Shown: positions 31,198 to 45,200, numbered from the stretch's first letter. The stretch is DNA of 64,000 bases from Echria macrotheca (GCA_030411725.1 MU839838.1:992001-1056000), one strand, 5' to 3'. Notes: generated from the letters alone by a model not told the origin. Numbers and translations: made by a program.

Positions 31198-31461
31198 ATG
31201 AGCCAGCCACCAGATCACGCCGCCCAAGGCCACATCTCACCAGAAGACCTGGTTAGAGAAATCGAACGCCTGCGCGTCCAAGAAATTCTCCAGCGACCAC
31301 CGCCGTCCCTCGAGAGGATCGAAGAACTCGCCGAAGCATCGAAGAAGTTCTACCAACACGCGATGGAACGCAAGCGGAAGGCGCGGCGGCGCCAGATGTC
31401 CATCATGGTGGCGGTCGCGGTCGTGATTGCGGCGGCGGCGTGGTATCTCAAGTCTGGTTGA
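31198..31461 (+). CDS. small tail-anchored-type protein, 87 residues
   Basis: A single exon. The N-terminal 60 residues are hydrophilic and helical (SPEDLVREIERLRVQEIL, RIEELAEASKKFYQHAMERK). A strongly basic patch (RKRKARRRQ) follows, then a C-terminal transmembrane segment (MSIMVAVAVVIAAAAWYL) with a three-residue tail. This is the topology of a tail-anchored protein, facing the cytosol on ER, mitochondria or peroxisomes. The basic patch directly before the helix is compatible with mitochondrial outer membrane or peroxisome sorting. I do not recognise the family. The ordered layout, not a match, is the reason for calling it. Confidence 0.65.
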   Translation: MSQPPDHAAQGHISPEDLVREIERLRVQEILQRPPPSLERIEELAEASKKFYQHAMERKRKARRRQMSIMVAVAVVIAAAAWYLKSG

Positions 31462-31821
31462 GAATTGCGTACCTACCCAGGTGTAGAGTAGGTACCTAGC
31501 AAAAAAGAAAAAAAGAAAGGTAGATTGGTGGAGATTACTCGTCTCGTTCGCTCATTGTTCTAGCGGCTAATTTGACTCCAGCAGACCCGGTAGCCGCAGT
31601 CTGCCGATTCGCCATCTTCGATCCGCACTATCTTGAATGCTTGGCGCCCGAACGGCGGTACGGTGCGCGTTCATATCGGAATTGTTCATTACGCGTCCCT
31701 AAAAAACTGTAGGTATCCTCCTGCTGTGATGTGTAGGCAGTAGATCAACCACAGTTACAAATCTCAACAAACACTCACGAGGCATCATCTGCCGGTGAGA
31801 ACTCAACAACCCTCTCTCAAA
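31462..31821. other. intergenic, no gene seen
   Basis: The 3' flank of the small membrane protein gene and the promoter of the GH30 gene. No motif stands out. Confidence 0.45.
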
Positions 31822-33439
31822 ATGCATCTTCTCACCACGATATCCCTCATCACCCTCGGATCCCTCTCCGCGGCCCTAGCAGGAGAAACCAACACCAAAA
31901 CCACAACAACAACAACTCTCAAAATAACCCCCTCAATAAAATACCAACCAATATCCGGCTTCGGCTTCTCCGAAGCCTTCCAGCGCGCCCACGCCCTAAC
32001 CTCCCTCCCCCCGTCGTTCCAATCCTCCATCCTCGACCTCCTATTCCACCCCCAAAAGGGCGCAGGCTTCACCATCCTCCGTCTCGGGCTAGGCAGCTCC
32101 CCCGACAGCAGGGGCGACCACATGAACAGCCCGCAACCTGCTCCCGACAAACCCTTCGCGTGGGACGGCGACGACAGCGGACAGGTCTGGGTCGCGAGGG
32201 AGGCGATGCGCCGGTATGGTGTGGACACGTTCATTGCGGATGCGTGGAGCGCGCCGGGGTATATGAAGACGAATGGAAGGGATGATTTGGGGGGGTGGCT
32301 TTGTGGTGTGAGGGGGACAACAGAGACAAAATGTAATGGGACTAGTTTTGTGGAAGAGTATGCGGAGTATTTGGCGAGGTATGTCAGGGCTTGGGTGGTG
32401 GAGGGGGGGATTCCGGTTAGGTATGTTGGGTTTTTGAATGAGCCGAATCTGAAGTACGTATTTCCTCACATCAGATCCCCAGGGGGGGAAAGGAAAGAGG
32501 GGGGGTGCTGATCAGAGAAATAGCAAAACATACGCCACGATGCAGTCAGACGGATATCAAGCCGCCGACATCGCCTTCGCCCTGGCCCCAAAACTGAAGG
32601 AGGCCGGACTGGCGGACAAGGTCGGCATATCCTGCTGCGAGGGCCAGGGCTGGTCGTACTCGCGCGATTTGCTGGCTGAGATGCAGGACGCCGGCGCCGA
32701 GGGTCTGCTGGAACTCGTCACGACGCACACGTACAAGGGAACTCCGGCAAAACCGGACAGGCCGCTCAACACGACGCTGCCCGTGTGGGTCACGGAGATC
32801 TCGCCGATCATGGACCGGCTCGGGATGACGCAGACTTGGTACCGGAACCATTCGGAGAATGAGGGCCTGTTGCACGCGATTAATATCCACGAGGCGCTGA
32901 CGACGGGGAATGTGAGTGCGTATGTGTACTGGATCGGCGTTGGGCAGAGTAAAGGGGAGGCGCCGTATATCTGGGCGCCGCCTGCGAATGGGACGGCGGC
33001 GGCGGATATGTGGCATTCTTCTAATAATGGTGGGAATGGTACTGCTACCGGGGCACCGCCGTATACCATCGGGTCGACGTACTGGGGCTCGGCGCATTTT
33101 AGTCGCTTTGTGAGGCCCGGGGCGACGAGGGTTGATGTGGCGCAGACGGGGACGGATAATGTGACCGGGGTGCTGGCAAGTGCCTACCGTAATTTGAGGG
33201 CGGGCATTGTGGCTCAGGTTATCAACAATGGAGACGAGAAAGTCTCGGCGACCCTGGTACTCAGCGACGATTATATCTCCCCGGGAAACGACTGTCGGTT
33301 GGAGGTCTGGGTGTCGGATAATGAGAGGAAGTTGATGCTGGTACAGGACGGACGGGTTCATTTGGGGGAGTCGGCTGTGGTTCGGGAACAGGAACTGTCG
33401 CCGAGGTCGTTGACGACGTTTAACCTGACGTGTTTATAA
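31822..33439 (+). CDS. secreted glycoside hydrolase family 30 enzyme
   Basis: Two exons, 31822-32453 and 32524-33439, around a 70-nt intron (GTACGT...TAG), encode 515 residues. The start MHLLTTISLITLGSLSAALA is a signal peptide; an upstream in-frame start at 31795 would mask it. The (beta/alpha)8 fold begins at ITPSIKYQPISGFGFSEAF. The acid/base is Glu at about 207 in GFLNEPN, right at the splice junction, and the nucleophile is Glu at about 302 in VWVTEIS. The C-terminal beta domain ends in SPRSLTTFNLTCL. GH30 covers beta-1,6-glucanases, glucuronoxylanases and related exo-acting xylanases. The overall layout suggests the fungal xylan-acting subfamily 7, which I cannot confirm. It acts outside the cell on plant or fungal wall polysaccharide. 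Confidence 0.9.
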
Positions 33440-33715
33440 CACGGGGTACTGGCTGTCTGTGATTTATTTCATTGTCCTGTATGAAAGGGGTTACTAGGAT
33501 GTTTGGGAGATGACAATACATTTCCTTGCGCACGACACTTGGATACATGTACCAAGACTTGTAAAAAGATAAGACTTGGTTTCTATCTTTTTTCTAGTAA
33601 AGACCAAGATGTATCCTAGGTAGACAAACCGCCAAGACCAAAAAGCCACCCCAAACACCGCGCTCATGCATCATGTCATACAACATTTATCATTACAAAC
33701 TCCATCCCACATACA

Positions 33716-34585
33716 TCACCTCATCCCCAACAACTTCGCCAAAACGCCATCTATCCTCCCCCCCTCGCCCGCCGGCAACATGAAAACGTCCTTCCCAGGC
33801 TGATACTCGACACCCCCGACATCACTCTGCAGCCCCAACCAGCTCGCAAGCAACAGCCCCTCGACCATCCACAGCGTCCTCACGCCCTCGTCGGAGAACG
33901 GATTCCGAAACTCAAACCCCCAATCCCGATGACCAGACCGGTGCAGCGCCTCCTCCAGCCGGTCGACCCAGTCCAGATAGGCATCGAACCACTCGCTCCC
34001 ATACCGCGCCTCGAGATCATCCTCCGCAACAGGCTCCTCGTCTTCCGTCGCCGTCGGCGCGTACGAGACGTACGACGGCAGCGGGTCGTGCCAGTCCGGC
34101 TGGATGCGATACTGATAATACCCGTTTTGTTGCTGCGAGAAGAACGGCTTCCTCTTAAGTGGTTGTGAAGAAGGGATGATCTTCTGTGAGGAGAACGCCG
34201 CGCGCAGGAGGAAATTATCGCCGTCCGCGGTCGCGGGCGATATCGGCGTGCAGAGGATCTCGTCGATGCTGTTCGTGTTGTTGTTCATCGCACACGGCGA
34301 GGAGGAAGCAGGAAAAAATGCCCGCGGGCGGCTGAATAATGATACAGGCGAGGAGGCCTGGATCGGTGTGACGGGCTCGATCTCGTCATCTTCTGATGAG
34401 GAGGAGGACGACTCTGATAGGAGCGAGTTGAGACGCGTGACGACGGAGCCGTCCGCGTTGATGTCGATCACCAGACCATACGTCGTTTCGAGAGTCAGTT
34501 GGAGCTTGGGATGGTGATGGCCTGCTTGTTGGCGTTGGGACGTGCAGAGCAGAAAAGCCACGTCGGCGGTCGTGAGGGTGCGCAT
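33716..34585 (-). CDS. uncharacterised protein with a Ser/acidic tract
   Basis: A single exon of 289 residues from the ATG at 34585. The frame is open for about 30 more codons upstream to a TAG, and that part (with LHCTC and THTLGTQPATNITVK) reads like coding sequence, so an upstream exon is possible though I find no ATG. The body has an N-terminal globular stretch, a Ser/Asp/Glu run (SSSSSSEDDEIEP), basic clusters (LKRKPFF) and a conserved-looking C-terminal part (WFDAYLDWVDRLEEALHRS, LWMVEGLLLASWLGLQSD). There is no signal peptide or membrane segment. I do not recognise a family. Confidence 0.6.
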   Translation of the reverse strand: MRTLTTADVAFLLCTSQRQQAGHHHPKLQLTLETTYGLVIDINADGSVVTRLNSLLSESSSSSSEDDEIEPVTPIQASSPVSLFSRPRAFFPASSSPCAMNNNTNSIDEILCTPISPATADGDNFLLRAAFSSQKIIPSSQPLKRKPFFSQQQNGYYQYRIQPDWHDPLPSYVSYAPTATEDEEPVAEDDLEARYGSEWFDAYLDWVDRLEEALHRSGHRDWGFEFRNPFSDEGVRTLWMVEGLLLASWLGLQSDVGGVEYQPGKDVFMLPAGEGGRIDGVLAKLLGMR

Positions 34586-36216
34586 CTTGACGGTGATGTT
34601 GGTGGCGGGCTGGGTACCGAGGGTATGGGTGGTAGCCGGGGGGGTGGAACACGTGCAGTGCAGGTGCGGATCGAGAATTCCCTAGACTCAGAAACACGAT
34701 GGTGTACACTAAGGGGGAAGGGTCTCGACGTTTGACAAAAGTTCGTGGGGACTGTTACAGGTTTAATACTCGACTTTGAAACAAAACCCCCCAGACGCTA
34801 AATAAATCGGGCACAGCACAAAAGGGCAAAGCAAGGGAGGTACACAAGGTGGCAGTCAGCGGCTGGACTGACGGGTCGGCCGCGGCAGTTGACAGGGCTA
34901 AAATAAGAAACTTCTTCTTTTCTTGGCTGCATGGGGAGGGGAATTAAACTCTTTTCGGAAATCTGCCTGCAGGCTGGCTGCCAGACCCCGATGGCCAGCT
35001 GCACGACAGGTCCCCCTCACTCTCCCCCTCATCAGACCTCCTCAGCCCGGATTCCAGGGGAATATTGGGTCGCGCGGGGGTCCAGAACAGTTCAACAGAC
35101 ACAAAAAAAAAAAAAAACACGTGGCGGGGAATTTTGTTGAAACTTGACGGCCACTGGACACACCGGGCGGTAAAGAGATGACGGGAGAGGGAATGGCGGG
35201 GAGGCCAATCACATCGTCGGGACGGGCCAGCTGGAACCTCATGCCCCTGGTCAGCCAACTATTTACGGACCTACTTCTCTGCTTGTCGTTCCTGGCTGTC
35301 CATCCATTCATTTGACGTTTTGTTTGTCCGACACGTGTAGATGATGTAAGATCGCAGTCTGGGTCAGTGGTTGGCCCTGAGTTGAACTTCCCCGGTCAAG
35401 CCGGTGTAACCCCTCTCTAGATTTGTGTGTAATTCTAGAGGACGGTAGCATCGGTCTCCGGCCGAGTAAGCCCGCGATCCCTGAGCAACAAGTTCAAGAG
35501 GAAAGAAAGGCGAGGACAAATTCGTCTCGTGACTGCGTGCATTTGACGATCTGGTGACGACGGGAACGGGAGCGGGAGCGGGCCTGGATCTGCTTCTGGG
35601 CGGGGAAAAGGGGGTGGTTGGGGGCCAAGTCCGATTGTGTGCAGCTGTTTCATGTTTCATGTTTATTTTTGGAGACAAACACCCCAGACAAAATCTGTCA
35701 TGTTTCAGCGCCGTGATTGGCAGACAGCGGCTTGGGTCACCCCGGCGTTTCGTTTCGCAGCGCCGGTGATCAAAATAGCTCCTCGGAGAAAAACTCAAGA
35801 ATAGAATCGAACAACTTGAAACCGACCCCACGGGGACCCCTGCTGTTTCATCAACTCTACGGTTTACCAAACATCTGAGGGCCCCACGTGTGATGAGATG
35901 CACCTCTGCATCCACTCAGTTAAGCGCTTGCTCAAATACCCAAGATAGACAACGATGAAAATAGCCTCAACCAGACACTTGCCAGTAAACACACCGCGAC
36001 TGAAGTCTCCGAGCAATGCTGCCCTGCTCAAAATACTTCATGACAACACGAGCAAGGACGGATATAACATACGAGGCAATAGGATTTCGTTATCATAGCA
36101 GTCGGAACTCGTACAAAATACCCCCACCTTCGTGATTCGAGCTACCCATACACCTTTGATGTTTCCCCATGTATCCTCTTCAGGTCGTTTCCCCCGTGTA
36201 TCCCTCAGGTCCCTGT
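34586..36216. other. 1.6 kb intergenic, no gene seen
   Basis: The upstream region of the unknown gene and the 3' flank of vps13. It contains an A14 run at 35103-35116. Open frames of 70-180 codons overlap each other and lack domains. Confidence 0.45.
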
Positions 36217-39200
36217 TCACTCTAGGCTTCGAAACCTCCGGTTGAACTCTTCCACCGCCACGGCCACCATCTTGTATATATACGCCCGCCCGCTCTCCTC
36301 GGCAATCGGGATAAACGGACCATTCGTGCCTCCCCTCAACGTTAGGCTTAGCCCTGTTCGCTCCTTGGCAATCCTCTGCACGTCCTTGAGCGGTACGTCC
36401 CACTCGGTCTGGAGACGGCGGCTGCGAATAAGCAAAATACGCGCATACGTCACCATGACCACCATATCCTCAGTCGGCAACTCCAAATGCGCAATATACT
36501 GCTCGTCAAAGTATTTGCCATTGTCCACTTGCTTGAGCCACGACTGCCCCAGCGCTTCCCTCTGACTGTACGGTCGTACGATGCCATCACCGGCAATGTA
36601 GCGCGGCAGTCGGACGCGATCCAGCTCTGAACCGTCAAAGACCGTCGTGGTGTTGCGGACACCCTCGCTCACGTTCGAAGCGAAGTCAAGAACGCCAATA
36701 GCTGGTTTGGTCGCCAACCCCACTACGCCCTTGCCGATACCCTTAAAGAAGCCGAGGGCGCCCTCCTGTTCGGCCCCTTCGAGCGGCTTCCGGGCCAGCC
36801 CTCCGACGCCCGACGCCACCGACGTAAACAGACTGTTCGCGCCTGCCGTGACGCCGAAGATGGCATGTTTGGGTCGGTTGCGTGCGCGTGTGATCCGGCG
36901 GCGGTCTTGGAACTGCTTGTCCATCGTCGCAGCCGCGAGACCCTTTGCGAAGCTTCCCGTAACCTTGGAGATCGAATCCGAAAGTCCGTACACCGACTTC
37001 TTGAAGAACGAGCCCGCGCCGCGAGCAAGCCCGATGCCAAAGTCTTCGGGCCTGTCTGACATGATGAGACCCTGGTACGGCTCGTAGAAGATGTCGGCGA
37101 ATCCGGAGCTGATGTTGTTGAAGAGACCGACGGGGTTGCCTAGGAAGTCGGCACTTCCCAAGATCTTGTGGATTTGGTACAGTGCTTCCTGACTGTAGTG
37201 GTTCGAGATATTCTGGATGAGCACTGGTGTAGACACACGCACGTTCTCCAGCATGAGGGCATTGAAGCGCACCGGGGCATCGTTGATGTTTCCGAGAGCC
37301 ATGGTCATGACATTGAAGAAAAACATGATTGGATTGCGTGACGATGTCTTGTCTTCAACGTTGACCCGCTCCGTGCGGACAAAGGACAAGTTGAGCTGCA
37401 TGGGCTGGATGTTGAGCACCTCAAAGTAGATGTCCCTACCACCTTGCTGCTGTTTCGGTGCCGGTATGTCGATGTTGTCATCGCAGAGTTTGTCCTCCTC
37501 GTCCGACGAAGACCAGGCCGCCCCGGGAACCTTGGAGAATTCCAATACCGCGTAGATGAAGTCTTCATCCAGTTCCACTGTCATCTCTTGCAACAAAATC
37601 GTCGCGTACTTGATGTACTCAACACCGTACGAATCGTCCTTCACCCGGGTTACCATAGCGTGCAGCGACGGGTGCGCATCGATCTCCTGAGCTCGCTTCG
37701 GTACCACGCTCGGGTACAGGATCATCGGGAAGATTCCTCCATAGAGCTGGTTGTCAATCTGGATCCATTTGACAGCGAGACTGACCGTCTGGAACAGTGG
37801 CGAGTCACTGTACCGCAGTTGCACGTCGCGGAATGTCAGGTAAGCCAGCTCCTTCAGTTGCGCGTTGATGAGCGAGACGCCAATCCCGGCCAGTTTCAGC
37901 TGCGCCCGGAACGTGGTCCCAGTGTCGAGCTCCTTGGCTTCGAAGCCTTCACGGCTGCTGGACGACCCGGCATTGGACCGTTGCCGGTAGAGACTCTTGG
38001 ACGCCTTGAAGTTGGATAGGATCAAGGTCTGCGTGGGGCCATCGGCCGTGACATTGATGTCGATGATCTTAGCTTCGCCGTTGGTTCCCACAAACTTCAT
38101 GGGCATCAGGTTGCCGATCTCGGCCAGCTTCACGTGACGCTCTTTCCCGTACGCTGTGATGCATATCTCCTTTCGTTTGGCAGCCGGGAAATCCCAAGCG
38201 TAGGGCATGATGCTGCGTGGTGGAAGTCTGTACCTGACAGGCCGCCAGCCCGAACGATCGTCCGAGCCATCTTCATCAATGTTGGGGTTAGCCTGGTAGA
38301 AGGTGAACTCGGTGTCACTCTCGTTCCGCATGGAGAAAGGCCAATTTTTTGTTTCCATGCTGAGGTTGAGGAAGATGGTCGCGTCTTCCATTAGGATCTC
38401 CACCCGGATGAGTCGCTGTCGCTGTCCAGCCTTGGCGATCTTGATGTGCGTGGTACCGAGATCGGATATGTTGAACGGCGCCGTCCATTGGTTGTTGACG
38501 CCCGGGTAGCAAAGCGAAAGCTGCTTCACCGCTGTCCTCTGGAGGAAGTGCAAGGGCCGAAGTGCGCCACCCTTGAGCGCAAAGAGGCTGGATGAACTTG
38601 GCTCGCGGATGTTGATGTCTTCGCCGAGGTTGTTCTGGATGACGTAGCGTGGAGCAAACGTCACCGTCTTGATCATCTTGTACTTGCCGTGGCCTGAGTC
38701 AACGGTGAGACCGAGGTGGACCTCGGCATTGCGGGCTGGGGACTGCAGTACAAGTTCTGCCGTGCTTCCGATGGCGTCGAAGCTCTGGGGCTTGCTCCAG
38801 TCAGAGTCCCCAACCTTGATAACGGCACGGTTTCTGTGGTCGTCATTGTTGAACGAAAACATCAGAGGCTGAGCCTTGCGCCCGTCCGCCGTGTTGATAA
38901 GGGGCTGGCTTGCCGCCGCTTTGGCTTGGTGGATGAAGCCCTTGGAGCGTATGCTAAGGTCCAAGCCGGTCTTGTTGAGGACGACGTAAGGGCTATAAAT
39001 CGTCACCTTGAACGCGCCGCCTCCGTTGGGGATACGAAAATAATGAAGCTTGAGGTTCAGCGTGAGACCGGTTTCATCCTTGCAGACAAGGTGTGACTCT
39101 TTCTTGAAGTCATCCGAGTTTCCAGAATTGACGATAGCAAACTCGCTCGGCTTAAAAGCGGTGTCTTGCATGTCGATGCTGAGGAGGAGAAGATGGGAGA

Positions 39201-42200
39201 GCTCGACGACGTGGATGGGGCTGACGCCACCTTTACGGAGGAAATTTGACCAATCCTTCTTCGTGTTTTTGTCGTATATCCGGTACTTGAAGTCATAGGG
39301 CAGAAGGTTCTCCAGCGTGATCGGCGCAGAGAGTTTGAGTCGCATATAGGGATAATTCCTGTGCAAGTCAGTTGGGACGGCCTGTGATGGGGTCAACGGC
39401 AATACTCACTTGGTCATAGGATTTGAAGCGTCATATCGCGCGGACAACTGGAAGTAAAAAGGTTCGGAATGGTCGCCTTTGCAGACGAGCGTCCGCGTCG
39501 GCCGTTTGAGAAGGTCTCGCCACCACAGCGACTCGCTGCTCCATCCATACCCGAATCCAGGATCAGGGCGGACAAGCAAGCTCTTGAGGTACACAGCGCC
39601 AACGGGAGCTGGCCTGGCTTCACCTGGTGCGATCTTCTCAATCTTCAACAGGTGGCCCTCCCGAGCGTCGTAGACGCCGAGCTCAACCGGAATGTCGGTC
39701 TCGTTCTCCACAAGAAGCGGGCTGCGGAGTGTGACATATTTGACGTTGTCGGCCCCTAGCTTGACCTCTACGAGCAGCTTGTGCAACACCTCGTCTGCCT
39801 TCGGTCGGAGAGGATATATGAACTCGCCCTCCCGGTTGATCCTGATGTTTTTCACCGGGTCGAACCCGCTGCCCTCGAGCTGGACGACAACGTTAGTAGC
39901 ACTCACGCTCTCAGCCAAGAGGTTCTCCCGCATCTTTTCCCAGTCTTCGAAGCTCCATGGAACCTCCTGTCCGTCCTCGAGGCGGAGTGAACTACCTCCG
40001 TCGCCCGCTTGTCTCCTGGCTTCGACAACAACATCAAATCCGGTATAGTTACGGATTTTGTATGGCGCCTCAACTCCACGGGGCTTGCTGAGAACATCCT
40101 GGTCTTGGGTGAGGAACGCCAGCGACTTGGACACAAGCGCGATCGTGGCCGTCGTGATGGTCACGTCAAAGGTGCGCTTGGACGAAACGTCGATGGACAT
40201 CAACCCTGTGGACTGCTCCTTGGCGATACCAAAGCCCACTTGCCAAGGTTCGATGAGTGGTTCCCAGGCAGACTTGGCGAAATTGTAGATGTTAGTATAC
40301 ATCTCAATGGCCGCCTCCGCTTTGAGATTCGCAGACCAATTCTCGGCCGTGGTGGTGAACCTCTTGACACTCAAATCGAGAATCGGCAACTCGTGAAGGT
40401 CACCAATGACGACTACGCGGATCCCGTCAATCGTTGCCGTGAGCTCCTCGTATCGTGCCGGTGCCTTGGACACGTCGTGGGGCTGTCCTGCTCCGCCCTT
40501 CTGGGGCGATTGGATGGCATTCTTCCCGCTCTTGCTAGTCGCTCGGGTCCTCTGGGCCAGAGTGGATGCACCCTTCCCACTAGCGGTTCTCTGCTTAATA
40601 CCAGATGCTCTGAGCTGCTTGGCCTTCTGATCTGAGGCTGTACGGTCAGCTTTCTTGGGCTCGGCACCGGACAGCTCGGACGCCTTGGTGATCGTCTGCA
40701 TGACAAGGAGGATATCTCGCAGGGACAAGCGAAGAATGAGCGGCTCGATGTCGAGATGAATATTCGTGATAAGCGGTTTGGAGGTATCCATTGACATTTG
40801 GACGGAAAAGTCATCAATGATCCGGAGGCGAGAATCGTCGAAGCGGTCCATGCGGCACAGAAACATGCCGCACTGGGATATTTGGAAGGTCAGGGCGTGT
40901 TGTTGTGAAAGGAGAACCTGCTTGGTCCCTAACACCAACGCCTCGGAACTCACGCTGAGTGGGTTCGCGATAAGGATAACTTGGGCGTCGACGACATTGA
41001 CACGGTAGGCGATCGACATCTTAGACTGTGCGCCGTTCGTGTCTGGTGAGCCGGGTAGCGCATTGCTGACGCGGCCGTTGCTCTCCTGGGAGCGTCTTCC
41101 CGTGAAGGAAACACGCATGGAATCGGTCTCACTGAGGTCTTCGGGACTCTCGAGCGGGCTCCGGTCTGGAGGGAGAGGCTCGTCTTTCTGCAGACCGATA
41201 GATACGAAGTTTTGGATGGCAAACAGGTAGTCCAGCGCAAAGATGACACGAGGACTGTCAATGGCGACCATGGCGATAATGTTTCGGTCCTGGCCACCAG
41301 ACATAGTAATGCTGGCCATAAACTGCTGGACACTCTTATTGCTGCTGGTCATGATTCGGCGGAACTTGTTGGTCTCCCGTTGACGAGTATCATAGATCGT
41401 GAAAGACTGGATCACGAACTCAGCCTCCAAGCTGCCGTTTGAATCCATTCGAGTCTTCAGCTGGCTGGAATCCAGGCTAAACCGCGACAGACTAGCTGCA
41501 TCGAGGGTTCCAACCGGCTCGTCGGGCTGAGCGTTGATCAATTCAAGGCTGATGGTGTTGACCTTGAAGACCAGATCCATCTTCGTCCATGCCTCTCCAT
41601 GCGTCCCGAGCTCGGGCGCCATATCGACGAGTTTTTCTCCATTCGCCCCGTCGCCAAACCCGGACATTGTCCTCGCTCTCTCGAGTGTGGCGGAATCCAC
41701 TTCACGCTCCGCCTCTGCCGTCTTTTGGTCAGAGTCTCCGGAGAATGCGGCGGGCACGGACTGTGAGATCTGGAGCAGCGAGTTGACTTGATATGGCGTC
41801 ACGCGGAGGTTGATATCCGTCATGCTACCCTCGATCTCAAGGTCTGGCCGTTTCACACCTTCCTTGTGCTCAGCGTACGTGATCTTGAAGCCAAGATCGA
41901 CATGATCAATGAGTTCCAGCTCCTCATCGCGGTCGTCAGAGTAGTGAAACTTAGAAGTGAGCCGGATGTTCCGAATGCCAGTAGAGATCTTCATAGCAAT
42001 ATCAGCCTCTTCAGAGTCGTCAAGGGGCGCGAACTTGTTCTGCACGTAAATCTCTCCCAGGAAGGCCGTAATAACATCGCGTTTGGGGCTCTCTGGAACG
42101 ACAACGCGGGGAAACACCACGATCGGAGTGTTGATAACCACGTCAAACTTGATACGGCCTTGACTTTGCTGCAGCTGGTTGGCCTGGTTCGCTGCAGCCT

Positions 42201-45200
42201 GGCGTGCTGCATTGTAAATGGCCTGCATCTTGCCAAACTTGACCAAGAAGTCCACGATCTTGCGGAACGGTTCCTCGAGGAAGTTGACCTTGATCGAGCC
42301 GGCTCGTAGGTAGATGGATGAATCGTAACCCGGGTAGAGTTCCGGTTTGGATGAGTCGAACGTCTCGTATCGGAAGTCGGCCAACTCGTCGCCCTGGATC
42401 GTGACAAGCTGCCGAAGTGGAGAGTCGGGTGATACCCCGAGATTGACATCATCCACAAGGCTGAGATTGCCGAGTTTGGTCGAGACCCGCATCGCCCTAC
42501 CGAGCAGGAACACGCCGACATCGCCGTGGTTGAACGACAGGGTTGCGAGACGGATGCCGTCATTATTCAGGATCAACCGAATACTCTTCAAGTCAACCTT
42601 GACCCTGATGGCACCTGGCTCGTCTTGTTGCCCCTGAGGGGACGGTGGTTGGAGCTCGATCCCGGTCTCCGAGCCCTCGTCTGTGATTGCCATTTGTGGC
42701 TGGCCGTTGGCGTTGTTGTTCGTGAACGTGACAAGAATGAAGTCAAGCAACGTCAGCAGCGTTTTACGCGTCACCACGAGGTTGATGGTGGAGATCGCCA
42801 CGTCGACATGCATCTCCACGCCGTCGTAGACCGACATGAACTCTGGTGATTCCTTCTTGACTCTGATAAACTTGACATGGACGAGGTCTCGCTTTTGCTC
42901 GCGGTCTTCGATATCTCCCGAAGATACAATGGACTTGAACTCGGCCGGCGGGTTGTCCACGAAGTCGTCCACCGTCACGGAGCCCAGAGCTACCTCGGCC
43001 GCCATGTCATAGGGCCGCAGGTAGAACTCGAGGTCGAAGTTCTCGGCAACCAGCTCGACTAGCAGCTGGTCAGGCTTTTTGCCATCGGGGTCGCTGCGAT
43101 AGAGCGAGCCCTTCAGCTTGTCGACGGCAAACTTGAACTCAAATGTCCGCTGCTGCATCTTCAACTGTTCATTGGCAGACCCGTCCTTAGCATCCTGGAA
43201 GCTGTCGTTGTCGTCTTCCAGGTCCTCGTCGTTGAGTATGATGGCTTGCTGCTGGGTGGTGAAAGGCAGGAACTGAGAAGAAGCCCTAGCCTCCCGCTTC
43301 CTGTTTGACCGGCTAGAAGCATTGCTGGAAAGTCTCGGCCGCTTAGGCACCCGCTCTTCCCTGGACGCGCGCCGCTCATCCTCGCCAAGTTTGGGTATGG
43401 CGACGTCGATAATGCGCATGAGGCTCTTGTACTTGGCGTCCGAAGCAGAAGCATGTAGGACGGGGAGGTGACCAGAAATTTTGAACTTTGTGAGGTTTGG
43501 TGCCTTGGGCAGGATCGAAGTTTCCACGACGAAGTCGACGTTGATCTTATCGACCACATGCATCATCAATTTGTCGTCCCTCGCGACGAGCTGCTGCTTG
43601 GTCGCTTCGACAGACGGCCCAATCAACAACTGCGTGGATGTCAGCTTGACGAGGAACCGATCGTACATCAAGGATTCCAATCTCTTGAGGTCATCAGCCG
43701 TATATGTTTGACTCTGTTTGGACTGGATTTCCTTCATGGTGTCCTTATCAACAAGCTCGCTGTTGACGCTAATGTGGCCAGCGTCCAAGATGAGGCACGT
43801 CGACGTCTTGCTCGTGACGCTCTCGGGGATGATGATGAGCGGGGCCTGCAAGTCCAGTTTCGCGTTGACTGTCTTGTGTTCCTCCAGCGCGAACTCCAGT
43901 CCAGCCCTGGTCTGTTCCCGCAGGCCCTCCACTGTCGCTCCTGCGGTCTCCAGAAGGGCGTTGATCGACTCCATATGGCGCTCTGGTGGTCTAAAGAAGT
44001 CGACAACGCCAAGGACGACATTGGGGTTCCAGACAATCTCCAGCGGCTTCAGCTTGGCCATCAGCGCAATGTCTCCCTGCCCATCCAAAGGATTCTGCTC
44101 AAGCTGGAACTCGAAAAAGGATTCGTCTTGCGTTTTCTCCAGCTCGGCAATGGAAAGACGTCTTTGTGACTTGTTCTGCGGGGCATCTTTCACTCGGACA
44201 ATCTCCTTGTACATAGTTTTCGGCGTAGTCCCGTCGTTGACACGTAAACCACCAAGACCGAGGTCAAAGAGAAATGAGTCGGGACGCTTCATCCCCTTTG
44301 CTCTAAACACATCGAAGTGGAGACTGAGTAGGTCCTTGGCGTCGTCGTGGGGGTTCTGCTTCAGAGTGAAGCTACCCGTGCTGAGAGATGCGTCGATCTG
44401 CATTTTGACAGTATCCCTGGGCACATCAACCTCTGCAGCAAGAGCCGCCTTCTCGTCCCAGTCGATGACTTCGTAGAGCTCCTTCCGTTGCTCCTCGGTG
44501 ATCTGGGTGTTCTCTGTTTCGTCTTGCTTCTCAGGTTCCTGGGGCTTCGAACCCCATGCCCAGGCAAGCCAGCCTTGCTGCTGCTGCGGCTTGGGAGCCG
44601 GGGGGCGGTTTTTCAGGGCCTCGGCATTCTCTCTCTTGAGCTGATTTCGAGCCAGTGACCGCCAAAAGCGGAGATCCTCGTAGTCCAACTTCCATTCGAG
44701 TTTGTTGAGATCGTCGTTTTCGGCGGCAGTCAACTGCTGGTTCTGCTTCTTCTTTTTGAACAGTTCGATGTATCGTTTCCGGTCATCGCGGCGCTCCTTG
44801 AAGTATTCCCAGGACCACCGTCGGTTGCGCTCGTGAATCTTACTGAGGACCGCATTGCCGGCAAACTGTAACCATGCACGCGGGTCTTCTTTCGGCCTGA
44901 CCCCCTTGGGCTGGTACTTTTTGTATTCCTGGTGTCGGATGAAGTAGTGGAACAAGTCAACCATCATCAGTGCGTCCCGGTACTGGTGATCGTCGAGCAC
45001 GAGGCCGATCTCATCGAATAAGAGGCTTGCCTTGAACTTGGGGACTTGGGGATTGCCGGTCTTGTCGAGTTCGAGCTTCGCCTGGCCGGTAACAGGTCGG
45101 AGGATGTATTGGTGGCTCCCGGAGAGCTCGTTCTCGCCTCGTACGATCATTGATCGAAAGCTTTGTAGCATCTCATCGTGTGGAGTCATCTCAGTGCCGG

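Noticed and set aside
40009..44476. Long plus-strand frames up to 252 codons (40009-40635, 43468-44169, 43718-44476).
   Set aside because: Antisense shadows of the vps13 exon, which has continuous family similarity.
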